From the NCBI GenBank assembly GCA_003248315.1, contig QKWM01000004.1, positions 3,965,001 through 4,029,000 of the forward strand: a stretch of 64,000 nucleotides of DNA. Reading direction: 5' to 3'. Under the pieces are notes generated by a model. The model worked only from the letters and a program-made list of their open reading frames with translations. It made no database searches and had not been told where the DNA came from. The first letter of the stretch is position 1, and each line of letters opens with the position of its first letter. This DNA comes from Streptomyces sp. SW4 (GTDB taxonomy: Bacteria > Actinomycetota > Actinomycetes > Streptomycetales > Streptomycetaceae). The translations under genes were made by a program, and so were the position numbers. This document shows positions 47,094-57,379 of the stretch, one piece after another.

Positions 47094-47135
47094 CGGTCCC
47101 GCGCCGTCCGGGTCCCCGAACGAGTGGACCTGAGG

Positions 47136-47162
47136 CCGGGGAGGCGCTGGGCGCCTCCCCGG
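47136..47162 (+). terminator. terminator of the trp operon
   Basis: CCGGGGAGGCGC-TGG-GCGCCTCCCCGG, a perfect 12-bp stem with a 3-nt loop, followed by TTCGTTCT. Confidence 0.9.
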
Positions 47163-47177
47163 TTCGTTCTGCGGGGT

Positions 47178-47948
47178 GTGAGCGAGAAGAACCGTGAGGG
47201 AAAGCGCACCGCCCGGGAGCGGCTGGCGGTCGAGCGCGAGAAGCACAAGCGCGCGGAGAAGCGACGGCGCGGACTGGTCGTGGGCGCGACCGTGGTCGGT
47301 GTCCTGGGGCTCGCCGCGGTCATCGGCGTGATCGCCGCCAATGCCGGCAAGGACGACGGCGAGGCGTCCGGCCCGGTCGTCGTGCCCTCGGGCGCGCAGG
47401 GCGAGGACAGCCTCGCGATCCCGGTCGGCAAGCAGAGCGCCAAGGCGACGCTCGTCGTCTGGGAGGACTTCCGCTGCCCGGCCTGCAAGGCCTTCGAGCA
47501 GGCGTACCGCCCGGTGATCCACGAGCTGACCGAGGCCGGCCAGCTGAAGGTGGAGTACCACCTGGCCACGATCATCGACGGCAACATGGGCGGCACCGGC
47601 TCGGCCAACGCGGCCAACGCCGCCGCCTGCGCCCAGGACGCCGGCAAGTTCGTGCCGTACCACGACGTGCTCTTCGACAACCAGCCGCCGGAGCCCGACG
47701 ACGCCTTCGCCCAGGACGCCAAGCTGTTCGAGCTGGCGAACAAGGTCGACGGGCTGGACACGCAGGCCTTCCGCGAGTGCGTGGAGGAGGGCACCCACGA
47801 CGGCTGGGTCGCCAAGTCCAACGAGGCCTTCCGCAACGGCGGCTTCAGCGGCACCCCGACCGTCCTGCTGGACGGCAAGAACATCTACCAGGACCGCACC
47901 ATGACCCCGGCCAAGTTCAAGCAGCTGGTGCAGGAAGCCGGCAAGTGA
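47178..47948 (+). CDS. DsbA-like membrane-anchored thioredoxin-fold protein
   Basis: 256 residues, intact. Basic N-terminus (VSEKNREGKRTARERLAVER), one anchor segment (VVGATVVGVLGLAAVIGVIA) and an external DsbA-type domain with WEDFRCPACKAFEQ (CPAC) and the cis-Pro loop FSGTPTVLLDGK. It has the same design as the protein at 16395-17195. The GTG at 47178 has only a weak GCGGGG upstream. It lies between trpA and lgt; a disulphide role for secreted proteins is likely. Confidence 0.9.
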   Translation: MSEKNREGKRTARERLAVEREKHKRAEKRRRGLVVGATVVGVLGLAAVIGVIAANAGKDDGEASGPVVVPSGAQGEDSLAIPVGKQSAKATLVVWEDFRCPACKAFEQAYRPVIHELTEAGQLKVEYHLATIIDGNMGGTGSANAANAAACAQDAGKFVPYHDVLFDNQPPEPDDAFAQDAKLFELANKVDGLDTQAFRECVEEGTHDGWVAKSNEAFRNGGFSGTPTVLLDGKNIYQDRTMTPAKFKQLVQEAGK

Positions 47949-48056
47949 CGCCGGCCGGCGGGGCGCGTCGCCTCCCGGGCGGCGCCCGCCCGTTATGGAC
48001 CCGTAGCCGGGCTGCCCGACGCGGGTCCGGTCCGGCACGGTAGCGTCGACCCTGCC

Positions 48057-49092
48057 ATGGAACTTGCCTACATTCCCAGCCCGTCGCGCGGGTGCTGTAC
48101 CTCGGCCCCATTCCGCTGCGCGGCTACGCGTTCTGCATCATCATCGGCGTCTTCGTTGCCGTCTGGCTCGGCAACAAGCGCTGGATCGCCCGCGGCGGGC
48201 GGGCCGGCACGGTGGCCGACATCGCGGTCTGGGCCGTTCCCTTCGGCCTGGTCGGCGGCCGGCTCTACCACGTGATCACGGACTACCAGCTGTACTTCAG
48301 CGAGGGCCGTGACTGGGTGGACGCCTTCAAGATCTGGGAGGGCGGCCTCGGCATCTGGGGCGCGATCGCCTTCGGCGCGCTGGGCGCCTGGATCGGCTGC
48401 CGCCGCCGCGGCATCCCGATGCCCGCCTACGCCGACGCGGTCGCCCCCGGCATCGCCGTCGCCCAGGCCATCGGCCGCTGGGGCAACTGGTTCAACCAGG
48501 AGCTGTACGGGCGGCCCACCGACCTGCCCTGGGCCGTGGAGATCACCTCGTCGGCCGACGGCAGGATCCCCGGCACCTACCACCCCACGTTCCTCTACGA
48601 ATCCCTGTGGTGCATCGGCGTCGCCCTGCTCGTCGTCTGGGCCGACCGGCGCTTCACCCTGGGCCACGGCCGGGCGTTCGCCCTGTACGTCGCGTCGTAC
48701 TGCGCGGGCCGGTTCTGGATCGAGTACATGCGCGTCGACGACGCCCACCACATCCTCGTCTCCGGCTGAACAACTGGACCGCGCTGCTGGTCTTCCTGCT
48801 GGCGGTGACCTACATCGTCGTCTCCGCCAGGAAGCGGCCGGGCCGGGAGGCCGTGGTGGAACCGGCGGCGTCCGGCCCGGGCGACGGCGGGGCGGAGACC
48901 GGCCCCGGCGAGGGCGGCGCCGACGCCCGTGAGGACGGCGACGCCGCGGCCTCCGGCGGGAGCGGCCCGAGGCTGGAGAAGGACGGACCGGCGCCCGGCG
49001 CGGACGGCGCGAAGTCCGGTGCGGACGGGGCGGAACCCGGCGCGGACGCGGCGGACGTGCGGGACGGTGCCGGCCCGGCCAAGAAGGGCTGA
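48057..49092 (+). CDS. lgt: prolipoprotein diacylglyceryl transferase (two missing bases)
   Basis: Corrected length 345 residues, seven transmembrane segments plus a long Gly/Ala/Asp/Glu-rich C-terminal tail of about 65 residues, an actinobacterial feature. It transfers diacylglycerol to the lipobox Cys before LspA cleavage. The Lgt signature is AQAIGRWGNWFNQELYGRP; VGGRLYHVITDY and YHPTFLYESLW are further motifs. One G is missing at 48090-48092 (PSRG/VLYLGPIPLRGYAF) and one near 48758 (HHIL/GLRLNNWTALL); the second makes a false TGA at 48767. Confidence 0.94.
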
Positions 49093-49110
49093 CCCGCACG
49101 GCGAACGGAC

Positions 49111-49145
49111 GAGGGCGCCCGGAGTTTCCCGCTCCGGGCGCCCTC
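49111..49145. terminator. bidirectional hairpin between lgt and the CitE-like gene
   Basis: GAGGGCGCCCGGAG pairs with CTCCGGGCGCCCTC (14 bp, 7-nt loop), between convergent gene ends. Confidence 0.85.
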
Positions 49146-49153
49146 GGCGTCCG

Positions 49154-49971
49154 TCACCGGCGGCGTCCCGCCAGGGCCAGGGTCCGCTGGGCCAGGGCCA
49201 CCACCGCCGCGTCGACGAAACGGCCGTCCGGCAGCGCCTGGGCGCCCGGCTGCACGGTGGCCGCCTTGACGATCGTCTCCGCCTCCTCCAGCTCCCGCTC
49301 GGTCGGCAGATAGGCCCGTTCGATGATCGGCAGCTGCCGCGGGTGGATGGCGGCCCGGCCGAGGAAGCCGAGCGCGCGCCCGTGGGAGCAGGACGCCGCC
49401 AGCCCCTCCAGATCGCGGGTGTCCGCGTGCACCGACTGCGTCGGCGGGACCAGGCCCGCCGCCCGCGCCGCCACCACCACCCGGGAGCGGCACCAGTCGA
49501 GCCCGGCGTCGCCCCGCACCCCAGGTCGGCCCGGAGGTCGGCCTCGCCCAGCGCGATGCCGCGCAGGCACGGGTGGGCGGCGGCGACCGCGTGGGCCCGC
49601 TCGACGCCCAGCGCCGACTCCAGCAGCGCGTACAGCGGCGGCCCCCCGGTCGTCTCGGCGACGTGGACGATCTGCTCGGCCGACGTGATCTTGGGCAGTC
49701 GCAGGCCGTACAGCCCCGGCAGCCGCGCCACCGCCGCGAGGTCCGCCGCCGCGAGCGGTGTGTCCAGGGCGTTCACCCGGACGTGCACCGGCACCGGCTG
49801 GGGCTCGCTCAGCAGTTCGGCGGTGGCCGCACGCGCGTACTCCTTGCGGTCCGGGGCGACCGCGTCCTCCAGGTCGATCACCACCACGTCGGCGCCCGCG
49901 GCGAGGGCCTTGGCGACCACGTGCGGCCGGTCGCCGGGCGCGTACAGCCAGGTCAGGGCGGGTGCGGTCAT
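49154..49971 (-). CDS. CitE/HpcH-type CoA-ester lyase (one missing base)
   Basis: Corrected length 272 residues. TIM-barrel lyase of the citrate lyase beta/malyl-CoA lyase group: LTWLYAPGDRPHVVAKALA, the Mg-binding VVVIDLEDAVAPDRKEYA, PVHVRVNALDTPLAAADL, LYALLESALGVERAHAVAA and LGFLGRAAIHPRQLPIIERA. Retro-Claisen cleavage of a beta-hydroxyacyl-CoA is expected; the substrate is unknown. One G is missing (plus-strand C run 49519-49522; ADLG/VRGDAGLDW). Its ATG overlaps the CoA-transferase stop. Last gene of the seven-gene minus-strand operon. Confidence 0.87.
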
Positions 49972-51182
49972 ACGGCGCCCTCCTCGCGCAGCAGCTTCAG
50001 GTCCCCCGGGGTCAGGCCCAGCTCGGTCAGGACCTCCTCGGTGTCCGCTCCGTGCGGGCGACCCGCCCAGCGGATCGCGCCGGGCGTGGCGGAGAGCCGG
50101 AACAGGACGTTCTGCATGCGCAGCGGGCCCAGCTCGGGGTCGTCGACGGTGGTGACGGAGTCCAGCGCCCGGTACTGCGGATCGGCCATCACGTCCCGGA
50201 CGTCCTGCACCGGCGCCACCGCCGCCTCGGCCTCCTCGAAGGCGGCGAGCACCTCGGCGCGGGTGTGCCGGGCGATCCAGCCGCCGACGGCCTCGTCCAG
50301 GACGTCGGCGTGCCGGGCCCGCCCGGCGCCGGTCGCGAACCACGGTTCGCCGGTCAGCTCCGGGCGGCCCACCAGCCGCAGCACCCGCTCGGCGACCGAC
50401 TGGGCCGACGTGGACACGGCGACCCAGGTGCCGTCTGCGGTGCGGTAGGTGTTGCGGGGGGCGTTGTTCTGCGAGCGGTTGCCGGTGCGCGGCTGGACCA
50501 GGCCGAGCTGGTCGTACCAGATCGGCTGCGGGCCGAGCACGGTCAGGATCGGCTCGATGATCGCCATGTCGACGACCTGGCCCTCGCCGGTGCGGTCGCG
50601 GGCGGCGAGCGCGGTCATCACCGCGTACGCCGTGGCCAGCCCGGCGATGGAGTCGGCGAGGCCGAACGGCGGCAGGGTCGGCGGCGCGTCGGGTTCGCCG
50701 GTCATCGCGGCGAACCCGCTCATCGCCTCCGCGAGGGTGCCGAAGCCGGGCCGGTGGGCGTACGGGCCGCTCTGGCCGAAGCAGGTGACCCGGGCGAGCA
50801 CCAGCCGCGGGTTGACCTCGGACAGCTCCTGCCAGCCCAGACCCCATCGCTCCAGGGTGCCGGGGCGGAAGTTCTCCACGACGACGTCGGCGGTGGCGGC
50901 CAGCCGCAGCAGCGTCCTGCGGCCGCCGGGCGTGGACAGGTTCAGGGTGATCGTGCGCTTGTTGCGGCCCAGCAGCTTCCACCACAGGCCGACGCCGTCC
51001 TTCGACGGGCCGTGGCTGCGGGACGGGTCGGGCCGGTCGGGGTGCTCCACCTTGACGACCTCGGCACCGAAGTCGCCGAGCAGGGTGGCGGCGAGCGGGC
51101 CGGCGAAGAGGGTGGCCAGGTCGAGGACGCGCAGACCCGTCAGCGGGGCGGCCGGGGCCGGGCGGGTGCCGGAGGTGGTCAT
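49968..51182 (-). CDS. class III (CaiB/BaiF) CoA transferase
   Basis: 404 residues, intact. Moves CoA between carboxylic acids. LTGLRVLDLATLFAGPLAAT, LGDFGAEVVKVEHPDRPDPS, LGRNKRTITLNLSTPGGR, VVVENFRPGTLERWGLGWQ, ARVTCFGQSGPYAHRPGFG and GEGQVVDMAIIEPIL are family motifs. It overlaps rbsK upstream and the CitE-like gene downstream (ATGA each side), so it probably activates the acid that the lyase then splits. Confidence 0.92.
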   Translation of the reverse strand: MTTSGTRPAPAAPLTGLRVLDLATLFAGPLAATLLGDFGAEVVKVEHPDRPDPSRSHGPSKDGVGLWWKLLGRNKRTITLNLSTPGGRRTLLRLAATADVVVENFRPGTLERWGLGWQELSEVNPRLVLARVTCFGQSGPYAHRPGFGTLAEAMSGFAAMTGEPDAPPTLPPFGLADSIAGLATAYAVMTALAARDRTGEGQVVDMAIIEPILTVLGPQPIWYDQLGLVQPRTGNRSQNNAPRNTYRTADGTWVAVSTSAQSVAERVLRLVGRPELTGEPWFATGAGRARHADVLDEAVGGWIARHTRAEVLAAFEEAEAAVAPVQDVRDVMADPQYRALDSVTTVDDPELGPLRMQNVLFRLSATPGAIRWAGRPHGADTEEVLTELGLTPGDLKLLREEGAV

Positions 51183-52071
51183 GGGGTGTGGTGCTCCTCG
51201 ATCTCGCTGCGGTAGGGCATGGACGCCGACGCCCCGGCCCGCTGCACCGACAGCGCCGCCGCCGTGGCGGCCCAGCCCAGTGCCTCCCGCATCGGCCGGC
51301 CCTCGCCGAGGGCGACGGCGAGCGCGCCGGCGAAGGTGTCGCCGGCACCGGTGGAGTCGACGGCGGTGACCCGGGGCGCGGGCACGGTCAGCGGCTCGGC
51401 GTCCCGCGCCAGGTACAGGCAGCCCGCCGCACCGAGGGTGACCACCACCTCCGGCACCCGGTCCAGCAGGGCGGCGGCCGCCTCCCGCGGGTCGGTGAGG
51501 CCGGTGAGGGCCGCGGCCTCGTGCTCGTTGGGGAGCAGCAGGTCGGTCGCGGCGAGCAGCTCGGGCGGGAGCGGCCGGGCGGGGCGGGGGTGAGGACGGT
51601 GCGCACGCCGTGGGCGCGGGCGGCGCGGGCCCCGGCGAGGACGGCGTCGAGCGGGATCTCCAGCTGGAGCAGCAGGGCGTCGGCGTCCGCGATGACTCCC
51701 TCGTCCCCGGGGACGAGGTGGTCGACGGTGCCGTTGGCGCCGGGGATCACGACGATTGCGTTGCCTCCCTCGTCGTCCACGACGATGTGCGCCGTGCCGG
51801 ACGGGCCCTCGGTGGTGCGCAGGTGGTCGGTGTTCACCCCGGAGTGCTCCAGGGTGGCGCGGAGCCGGGCGCCGAACGCGTCGTTGCCGACGGCGCCGAC
51901 CATCGCCACCGTGGCGCCCGCGCGGGCGGCGGCGATCGCCTGGTTGGCGCCCTTGCCGCCGGGGACCGTCCGGAACTCCCGTCCGGTCACGGTCTCTCCG
52001 CGCTGCGGGGCCTTCGGGACGTAGGCGACGAGGTCCATGTTCGTGCTGCCGAGCACGACGATGCGGGTCAT
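51179..52071 (-). CDS. rbsK: ribokinase (PfkB family; one missing base)
   Basis: Corrected length 297 residues. VVLGSTNMDLVAYVPKAPQR, GREFRTVPGGKGANQAIAAA (substrate loop), GNAIVVIPGANGTVDHL, VVVTLGAAGCLYLAR and the catalytic loop AVDSTGAGDTFAGALAVAL (Asp base in GAGD) fit ribokinase best within PfkB. One C is missing (plus-strand G run 51581-51584; LTPAP/ARPLPPEL). No ribose transporter is nearby; the upstream neighbours are ADP-ribosyl/nucleoside-type glycohydrolases, so it may phosphorylate the ribose they release. Confidence 0.9.
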
Positions 52072-53625
52072 GGGCGGACGGCCTCCCGGTGGGTGAGGTG
52101 GGCGAGGCTGTCGAAGCCGGTGCCGTCGAAACCGGCGACCGAGGTGGACAGCCGGTTCTTGAGCGGGGCCGTCCAGCGCTCGGGCAGGGCGGTGGGGGAG
52201 CCGGCCAGCAGGCCCGCGACGCTCCCGGCCGTCGCCCCGTTGGAGTCGGTGTCCCAGCCGCCGGAGACCGCGCGGCACACCGAGCGCGTGAAGTCGCCGT
52301 CGGCGTGGGTGAGGGCGGCGGCGATCAGGGCGGTGTTGGGGACGGCGTGCACCCAGTGGCGGCCGGCGTGGCGGGCGTGCAGGGCGTCGACGACCGTGTC
52401 GAAGTCGGCGTGGGTTCGGGCCAGTCCGACGGCCTCGCGCACGGCGACGGCGAGGCGCGAGGCGGGCGGTACGACGGTCAGGCCGGCGGCGAGGCACGCG
52501 TGCACGTCGTGCGCGCCGCTCGCGGCGGTGGCGATGACGGCCGCCGTGAACATGGCGGCGTAGACGCCGTTGGCGGTGTGGCTGAGGACCGCGTCCCGGT
52601 GGGCCTGCGCGGCCGCGGCCGCCGGGTCGCCGGGGTTGGTCCAGCCGTGCACGTCGGCGCGGATCAGGGCGCCGATCCACTCCCGGAACGGGTTGCGGTG
52701 ACGGGCGGTGTGCGGGGCTCCACGCCGCACAGCAGATTGCGGTAGGCGATGCGTTCGGCGGTGAAGGCCCGGCCGGCGGGGAGTTCGTCGAGCCAGAGGC
52801 GGGCCACGTCCGCGGTGGTGAACGTCCGGCCGTGGCGCTGGAGGAGCAGCAGGTTGAGCAGGGGGTAGTCGAGGTCGTCGTCCTCGGGCATGCCGTCGAT
52901 GTTCTCGGCGAGGCTGGTCGCCGCCGAACGCCGGTTCCAGGGGTGGGCGTCGCGGAGGTGGCCGGGGACGCCGTGGGCGGTGAAGTAGGTGGCCAGGGCC
53001 AGTTGCCGGCGGCCCGGGCGAGGGCGCGGATGCCGGCGAGAGGCAGCTTCTCGACCGGTTTGCCGAGCAGGCACCCCACGGCGCGGCCGAGCCAGGCGGC
53101 CTCCAGGCGCTCCGGCGACAGGGCGCAGGCGCGGACGCCGCCCGCCCGTGCCGGCGGGGTGCCCGCGGGCCCCGGGGGCCGGCCGGCCGCGGGCCCGGGG
53201 GACCGGCCTTCGGGGCCGGTGCGGGGGCGCCGTGCGCGGGTTGCGGGGACCGGCTGCCGGGGCCGGTGCGGGGTTGCCGGCCGCGGGCCGCGGGGACCGG
53301 CCGCCGGATACGGTGCGGGGGCGCCGTGCGCGGGGCGGGGTGCGGGCCAGTCGGGGCACAGGGCCACGATGCGGTCCAGGGCGGTCGGTTCGGTGTCCGC
53401 CAGCGCGCTCGGCAGGTCCGCGAGTTCGTCGAGCAGGTCCTCCGCCAGCCGGCGCAGCCAGCGCGAACCCGGCTCCGGTGACGCGCCCGCCCGCGCCGGG
53501 GCCTCGGGGCCGCCGGCCGCCGCCCAGCGCGCCGCGACCGCCGACGGCTCGCGGCCGTCCTCGGCCGCCTGGCGCAGCTCGTGGCCGATCAGGTCCTCGG
53601 GCTGGACCCAGGTCAGTCGGAGCAT
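52068..53625 (-). CDS. ADP-ribosylglycohydrolase family protein, paralogue 1 (two missing bases)
   Basis: Corrected length 519 residues. An N-terminal ~90-residue extra domain (MLRLTWVQPEDLIGHELRQA onward) and a Pro/Gly/Arg-rich linker precede a DraG/ARH domain: LEAAWLGRAVGCLLGKPVEK, ENIDGMPEDDDLDYPLLNLL (first metal cluster) and CRAVSGGWDTDSNGATAGSV (second cluster, DxDS). One G is missing near 53005 and one C at 52714-52717 (plus-strand G run). Expected chemistry is Mg-dependent cleavage of an N- or O-glycosidic bond to ribose. Its stop overlaps rbsK (ATGA) and its start overlaps the end of paralogue 2. Confidence 0.85.
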
Positions 53626-54770
53626 CCCGGCCCGCCTCCCAGCGAGGCGAACGCCTCCTCGTGCGCCCGGCGGCGGCGTACGTCCCGGGCGAAGATCTCC
53701 CGCGCCACCTCGGTGAGGACCGCGGCCGGCTGCCACAGGTCCAGGCGGCTGGCCTCCGAGACCGCCTTGGCCCAGTCCTCCGGACGGGGGAACCCAGCGC
53801 CCCGGTCAGGGCGCCCGCCATGGTGGCGATCGAGTCGCAGTCCCGGCCGTAGTTCACCGCGCCGAGGACCGCGTGCCGGTAGTCCCCGCCGGCCACCACC
53901 ATCATGCCGAGCGCGACCGGGAGCTCCTCGATCGAGTGCAGCCGGGAGGGGCGGCGCGCCCCCAGGGACGGGGCGCGGTAGTCGGGCCCCACCGTGTCGT
54001 ACGGCGCCACCGCGTCGCGCAGCGGCTTCAGCGCCGACTCGTAGTCCGCGTACCGGGAGGCCGCCTCGCAGACCTGCTCGATGGCCGCGCGGGTGCCGTC
54101 CTTGGCCAGGGACAGACAGGCCGCCACGACCGAGTCCGGGGTGGCGCCGGGAGCGCACGCCGCCGCCACGGCCGCCGCGAGGACGCCGGCCGCCTCCCGG
54201 CCGTACGACGACTGGTGGGCGCCCGCCACGTCCAGCGCCTCCGCGTACGCGCCCGCCGGGTTGGCCGCGTTGACCAGGCCGACCGGCGCCATGTACATCG
54301 CGGCACCGCAGTTGACGATGTTGCCGACGCCGGCCTCGCGCGGATCGACGTGGCCGTAGTGGAGCCTGGCCACCAGCCACTTCTCCGCCAGGAAGATCCG
54401 CTGCAGGGGAGCGCCTCGGCCTCCAGCTCCGGGATCCAGCGCGGCCGCGTCATCAGGTCGGGGACCAGGTGGCCGGCGACCGCGTAGGCGTCGAGATGGT
54501 CGCGGACGGCGGCGTAGACCCGGACCAGCGCGTGGGTCATCAGGGTGTCGTCGGTGACGTGGCCGTCGCCCTTGTGGTACGGGGCGATCGGGCGGGCGGT
54601 GCGCCAGGCGTCGCCGTTCCAGGGGCCGACGATGCCGTGGATCCGGCCGCCGTGGCGTTCGACGATCCGGTCGGGGAGTAGCCCTCGACCGGGCCGCCGA
54701 GCGCGTCGCCGACCGCGGCGCCGACGAGGGCGCCGGTGATGCGCTCCTGGAGTCCTGCTGTGGCCGTCAT
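53613..54770 (-). CDS. ADP-ribosylglycohydrolase family protein, paralogue 2 (three missing bases)
   Basis: Corrected length 386 residues, a single DraG/ARH domain. GALVGAAVGDALGGPVEGYS, GHVTDDTLMTHALVRVYAAV (TDD metal ligands), VNCGAAMYMAPVGLVNAANP and VLGAVNYGRDCDSIATMAGA (DxDS ligands) are intact, so the active site looks functional. Single bases are missing at the plus-strand runs 54673-54676, 54406-54409 and 53793-53795. It overlaps paralogue 3 upstream (ATGA) and paralogue 1 downstream by 13 nt. Confidence 0.87.
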
Positions 54771-56172
54771 GTGTCGCGTCGACCTCCGGGCGGGCGGGGC
54801 GGGTGGCTTCGAGGAGACCGGCGAGCTCGACCAGGTCGGTGCCGGTGAGACGGGGCAGGGCGCAGCCGGACAGGGTGCGGCACGCCTGTCGCCAGGACGC
54901 CGGGATCGCCGCGCCGCCGCCGAGCGCGCCGGTCAGGGCGCCGGTCAGGGCGGGCGCGGAGTCGGCGACGCGGGACAGGCAGGCCGCCGCCGGCACCGCC
55001 TGAGCGATCCGTCCCCGGCGGCGACCGTCAGGGCGAGGGCGACGGGGACGGTCTCGGCGGCGGCGACGCCGTAGCTGTAGACGTGGTCGACGATCTGGTG
55101 CTCCAGGAGCGGGATCAGGGCGAACGTGCCGTCGGCGGCCTCCGCCAGGGTCAGGGCCTGACGGGCGTTGCGGCCGATCTCCGTCCCCGGGGGCAGTTCG
55201 GCGAGCGCCGCCGCCACGCACGTCCGGACGCCGGCGCCGCCGAGGGCGCAGGCGACCGCCGCCGCCATCGCCCGCGCGCCGTGCACGCCGTCGCCGTCCT
55301 GGGTGTAGCGGGCGTCGAACTCGGCGAGGTCGGCGGCGCGCCGGGGGCTCCGGGGTGGGCGACGGCGAGGACGCAGGCCCGGACGCAGGCCGCGTCGTCG
55401 AAGTAGTGCGGGTTGTCGTGGCCGGTGGCGGGCGGACGCAGGCCGGTGGCGAGGTTGCCGAGACCGGCCCGGACGGAGATGCGGGCGCGCAGGGGGAGGA
55501 CGGCCGACTCCGCCTCGGGGGCGCGGTCGGTCGCGGCGGCGACCTCGGCGGCGGCGGAGTTCCAGGTGAGGTCGATGGCGGCGCGGGTGCGGCGTTCCCG
55601 GGTCGGCTCGCCGAGGGCGGTGTCGTCGCCGGCGCGCAGCAACGCCTCCGCGGCGAACGCCGCCCACTCGGCGTCGTCGGAGGGGCCGAGGCGCAGGGGC
55701 TCCGGGGGCTGGTTCAGGGCGATGGGGACGGGAGGGTGGTCGTGGCGTTCTGTTCGGCGAACGTGTCCAGTTCGCGGGTGAGGCGGCGGGTCCATTCGGG
55801 CATGCGGGCGGCTCGGTGGCGGGCGGCGGGCCAGCCGGCGGCGTCGCCTGCGGCCAGGCCGAGGAGGAGGCCTTCCACCTTGGCGGTGGGGCGTTCTGCG
55901 GGTCGGTCCCCGGGCGGCCTGCGGGGTGTCTTGCGGCTCGGCCGCGGGTGGGGTTCGGGTTCGGCGTCGCCGTCGGTGGGGGTGGCCTCGGCTTCGCCTT
56001 CGGCCTTCGGGTTCCCACCCGCAGCACCCGTGCGGCACACGTCGTCGGGTGCGGGTGGCGCCGGTGGGCGGTCCCGCCGCCGGCGGCCGCGGGCGGTCCC
56101 GGCGGGGCGTGCTCCGGGGCGGGGGTGGGGCCGTGGCCGTGGTGCCCTCGGTCCAGGGGGCCGGGGCCTCAT
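54767..56172 (-). CDS. ADP-ribosylglycohydrolase-like protein, paralogue 3, altered metal site (four missing bases)
   Basis: Corrected length 469 residues. A Pro/Arg/Glu-rich N-terminus (~110 residues) precedes VEGLLLGLAAGDAAGWPAAR, LRLGPSDDAEWAAFAAEALL (SDDAE where active members have TDDT) and LSRVADSAPALTGALTGALG, where the usual GRDxDS is SRVADS: the first Asp ligand is Val. It may be catalytically weak or a binding protein. Missing bases: plus-strand runs at 55730-55732, near 55350, 55013-55016 and near 54790-54800. The corrected length is a whole number of codons and ends in an ATGA overlap, which supports the four corrections. Confidence 0.75.
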
Positions 56173-57184
56173 CGTGCCGGCTCCGTGCCGTGGGCCGGGA
56201 CCAGCAGGTCGGCCACCTCCAGGACGTGGTGGCCGGCCATCGCCGGCAGGCAGCTGCCCCGGGCCGGGCCGATGGCCTCGGCCCACTCGGGCGGGATGGC
56301 CGCCGCGCCCCGCGTGGCACCGGCCAGGGCGCCCGCCACGGCCGCCGTGGTGTCGGCGTCGCGGCCCATGTTCACGGCGGTGAGGACCGCGTCGGCGAAG
56401 TCCCCGTCCGCCGCGGCGAACGCGCCGAAGGCGAGGCCCACCGCCTCGGGCGCCAGGTCGGTCCACGGGTAGCCGCCGATGACCACCGCCCGCCGGACCG
56501 CGCGTTCGCCGCGCCGGGCGGCCGTGACGGCCCGGCGGAGGCAGCGCGCCGTCCAGGAGTCGTCGGGCACGACGGCGAGCGCACAGGCCACGACCGCCGT
56601 CGGCGGCGCTCCCGCCATCGCCGCCGCGACGCCCGCCGCGACGGCCTGCCCGCCGAGGATGCCCTCGCCGTCGTGGCTGACCGAGCCGTCGATCGCCACC
56701 AGCCTCGCCGCCTCCGCCGGCCGGCCCGCCGCGAAGACGCCGAAGGGCGCCGCGCGCATCGCCAGCCCGTCGCTCCAGGCGTGCCGGTGCTGGGCGGAGA
56801 CCGGGGCGGCCAGACCCCGGCGCAGGTTCTCCAGCGTGCCGCGCTCGCTGAAGCCCGCGCCCCGGAACGGGCCCTCGTCGCGGTCCGCGATCCACTCGTG
56901 CCACGCCGCCTCCACGTGGGCCGGGGTGAGCGCGGAGCCGTGCCGGGCCAGCAGCAGGCCCGAGAAGATCGCGTACTCGGTGTCGTCCGTGCCGCACGGC
57001 CGCTCGGCCACGAATCCCGTGATGCGCCCCAGCGGGCCCGGATCTCGGAGGGCTTGAGATTCTCGGCCGGCGCCCCCAGGGCGTCGCCGACGGCCAGCCC
57101 GAGCAGGGCGCCGCGCGCCCGGTCGCGGAGTCCGGCGGCGTCGCCGGACGCGGGGACCGAGGGGATGCAGGCGGTCGATGCCAT
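56169..57184 (-). CDS. ADP-ribosylglycohydrolase family protein, paralogue 4 (one missing base)
   Basis: Corrected length 338 residues and the first gene of the operon. ARGALLGLAVGDALGAPAEN, ERPCGTDDTEYAIFSGLLLA (TDD ligands), IDGSVSHDGEGILGGQAVAA and LTAVNMGRDADTTAAVAGAL (DxDT ligands) are all intact; the most canonical of the four. One G is missing (plus-strand C run 57027-57030; RARWG/RITGFVAER). ATG at 57184 follows GGAGAGGAGAAG. It ends in an ATGA overlap with paralogue 3. Confidence 0.9.
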
Positions 57185-57379
57185 GCGGCTTCTCCTCTCC
57201 CTTTGCGGAACTGTCCCCGGTGCGCGGTCCGCCGCAGCCTCACCGGCCCCAGCGTCACCCGGTCGACATCTGCGCAAGCCACTCCACCGATGAGCGAGAA
57301 CGGCAAAAGCCCAGGTAAGCGCAGCCTTTCCTTGCTGGCGAGGCGGACGCGTGAGGCGTACATTTGGTGAGGTCGAAAG

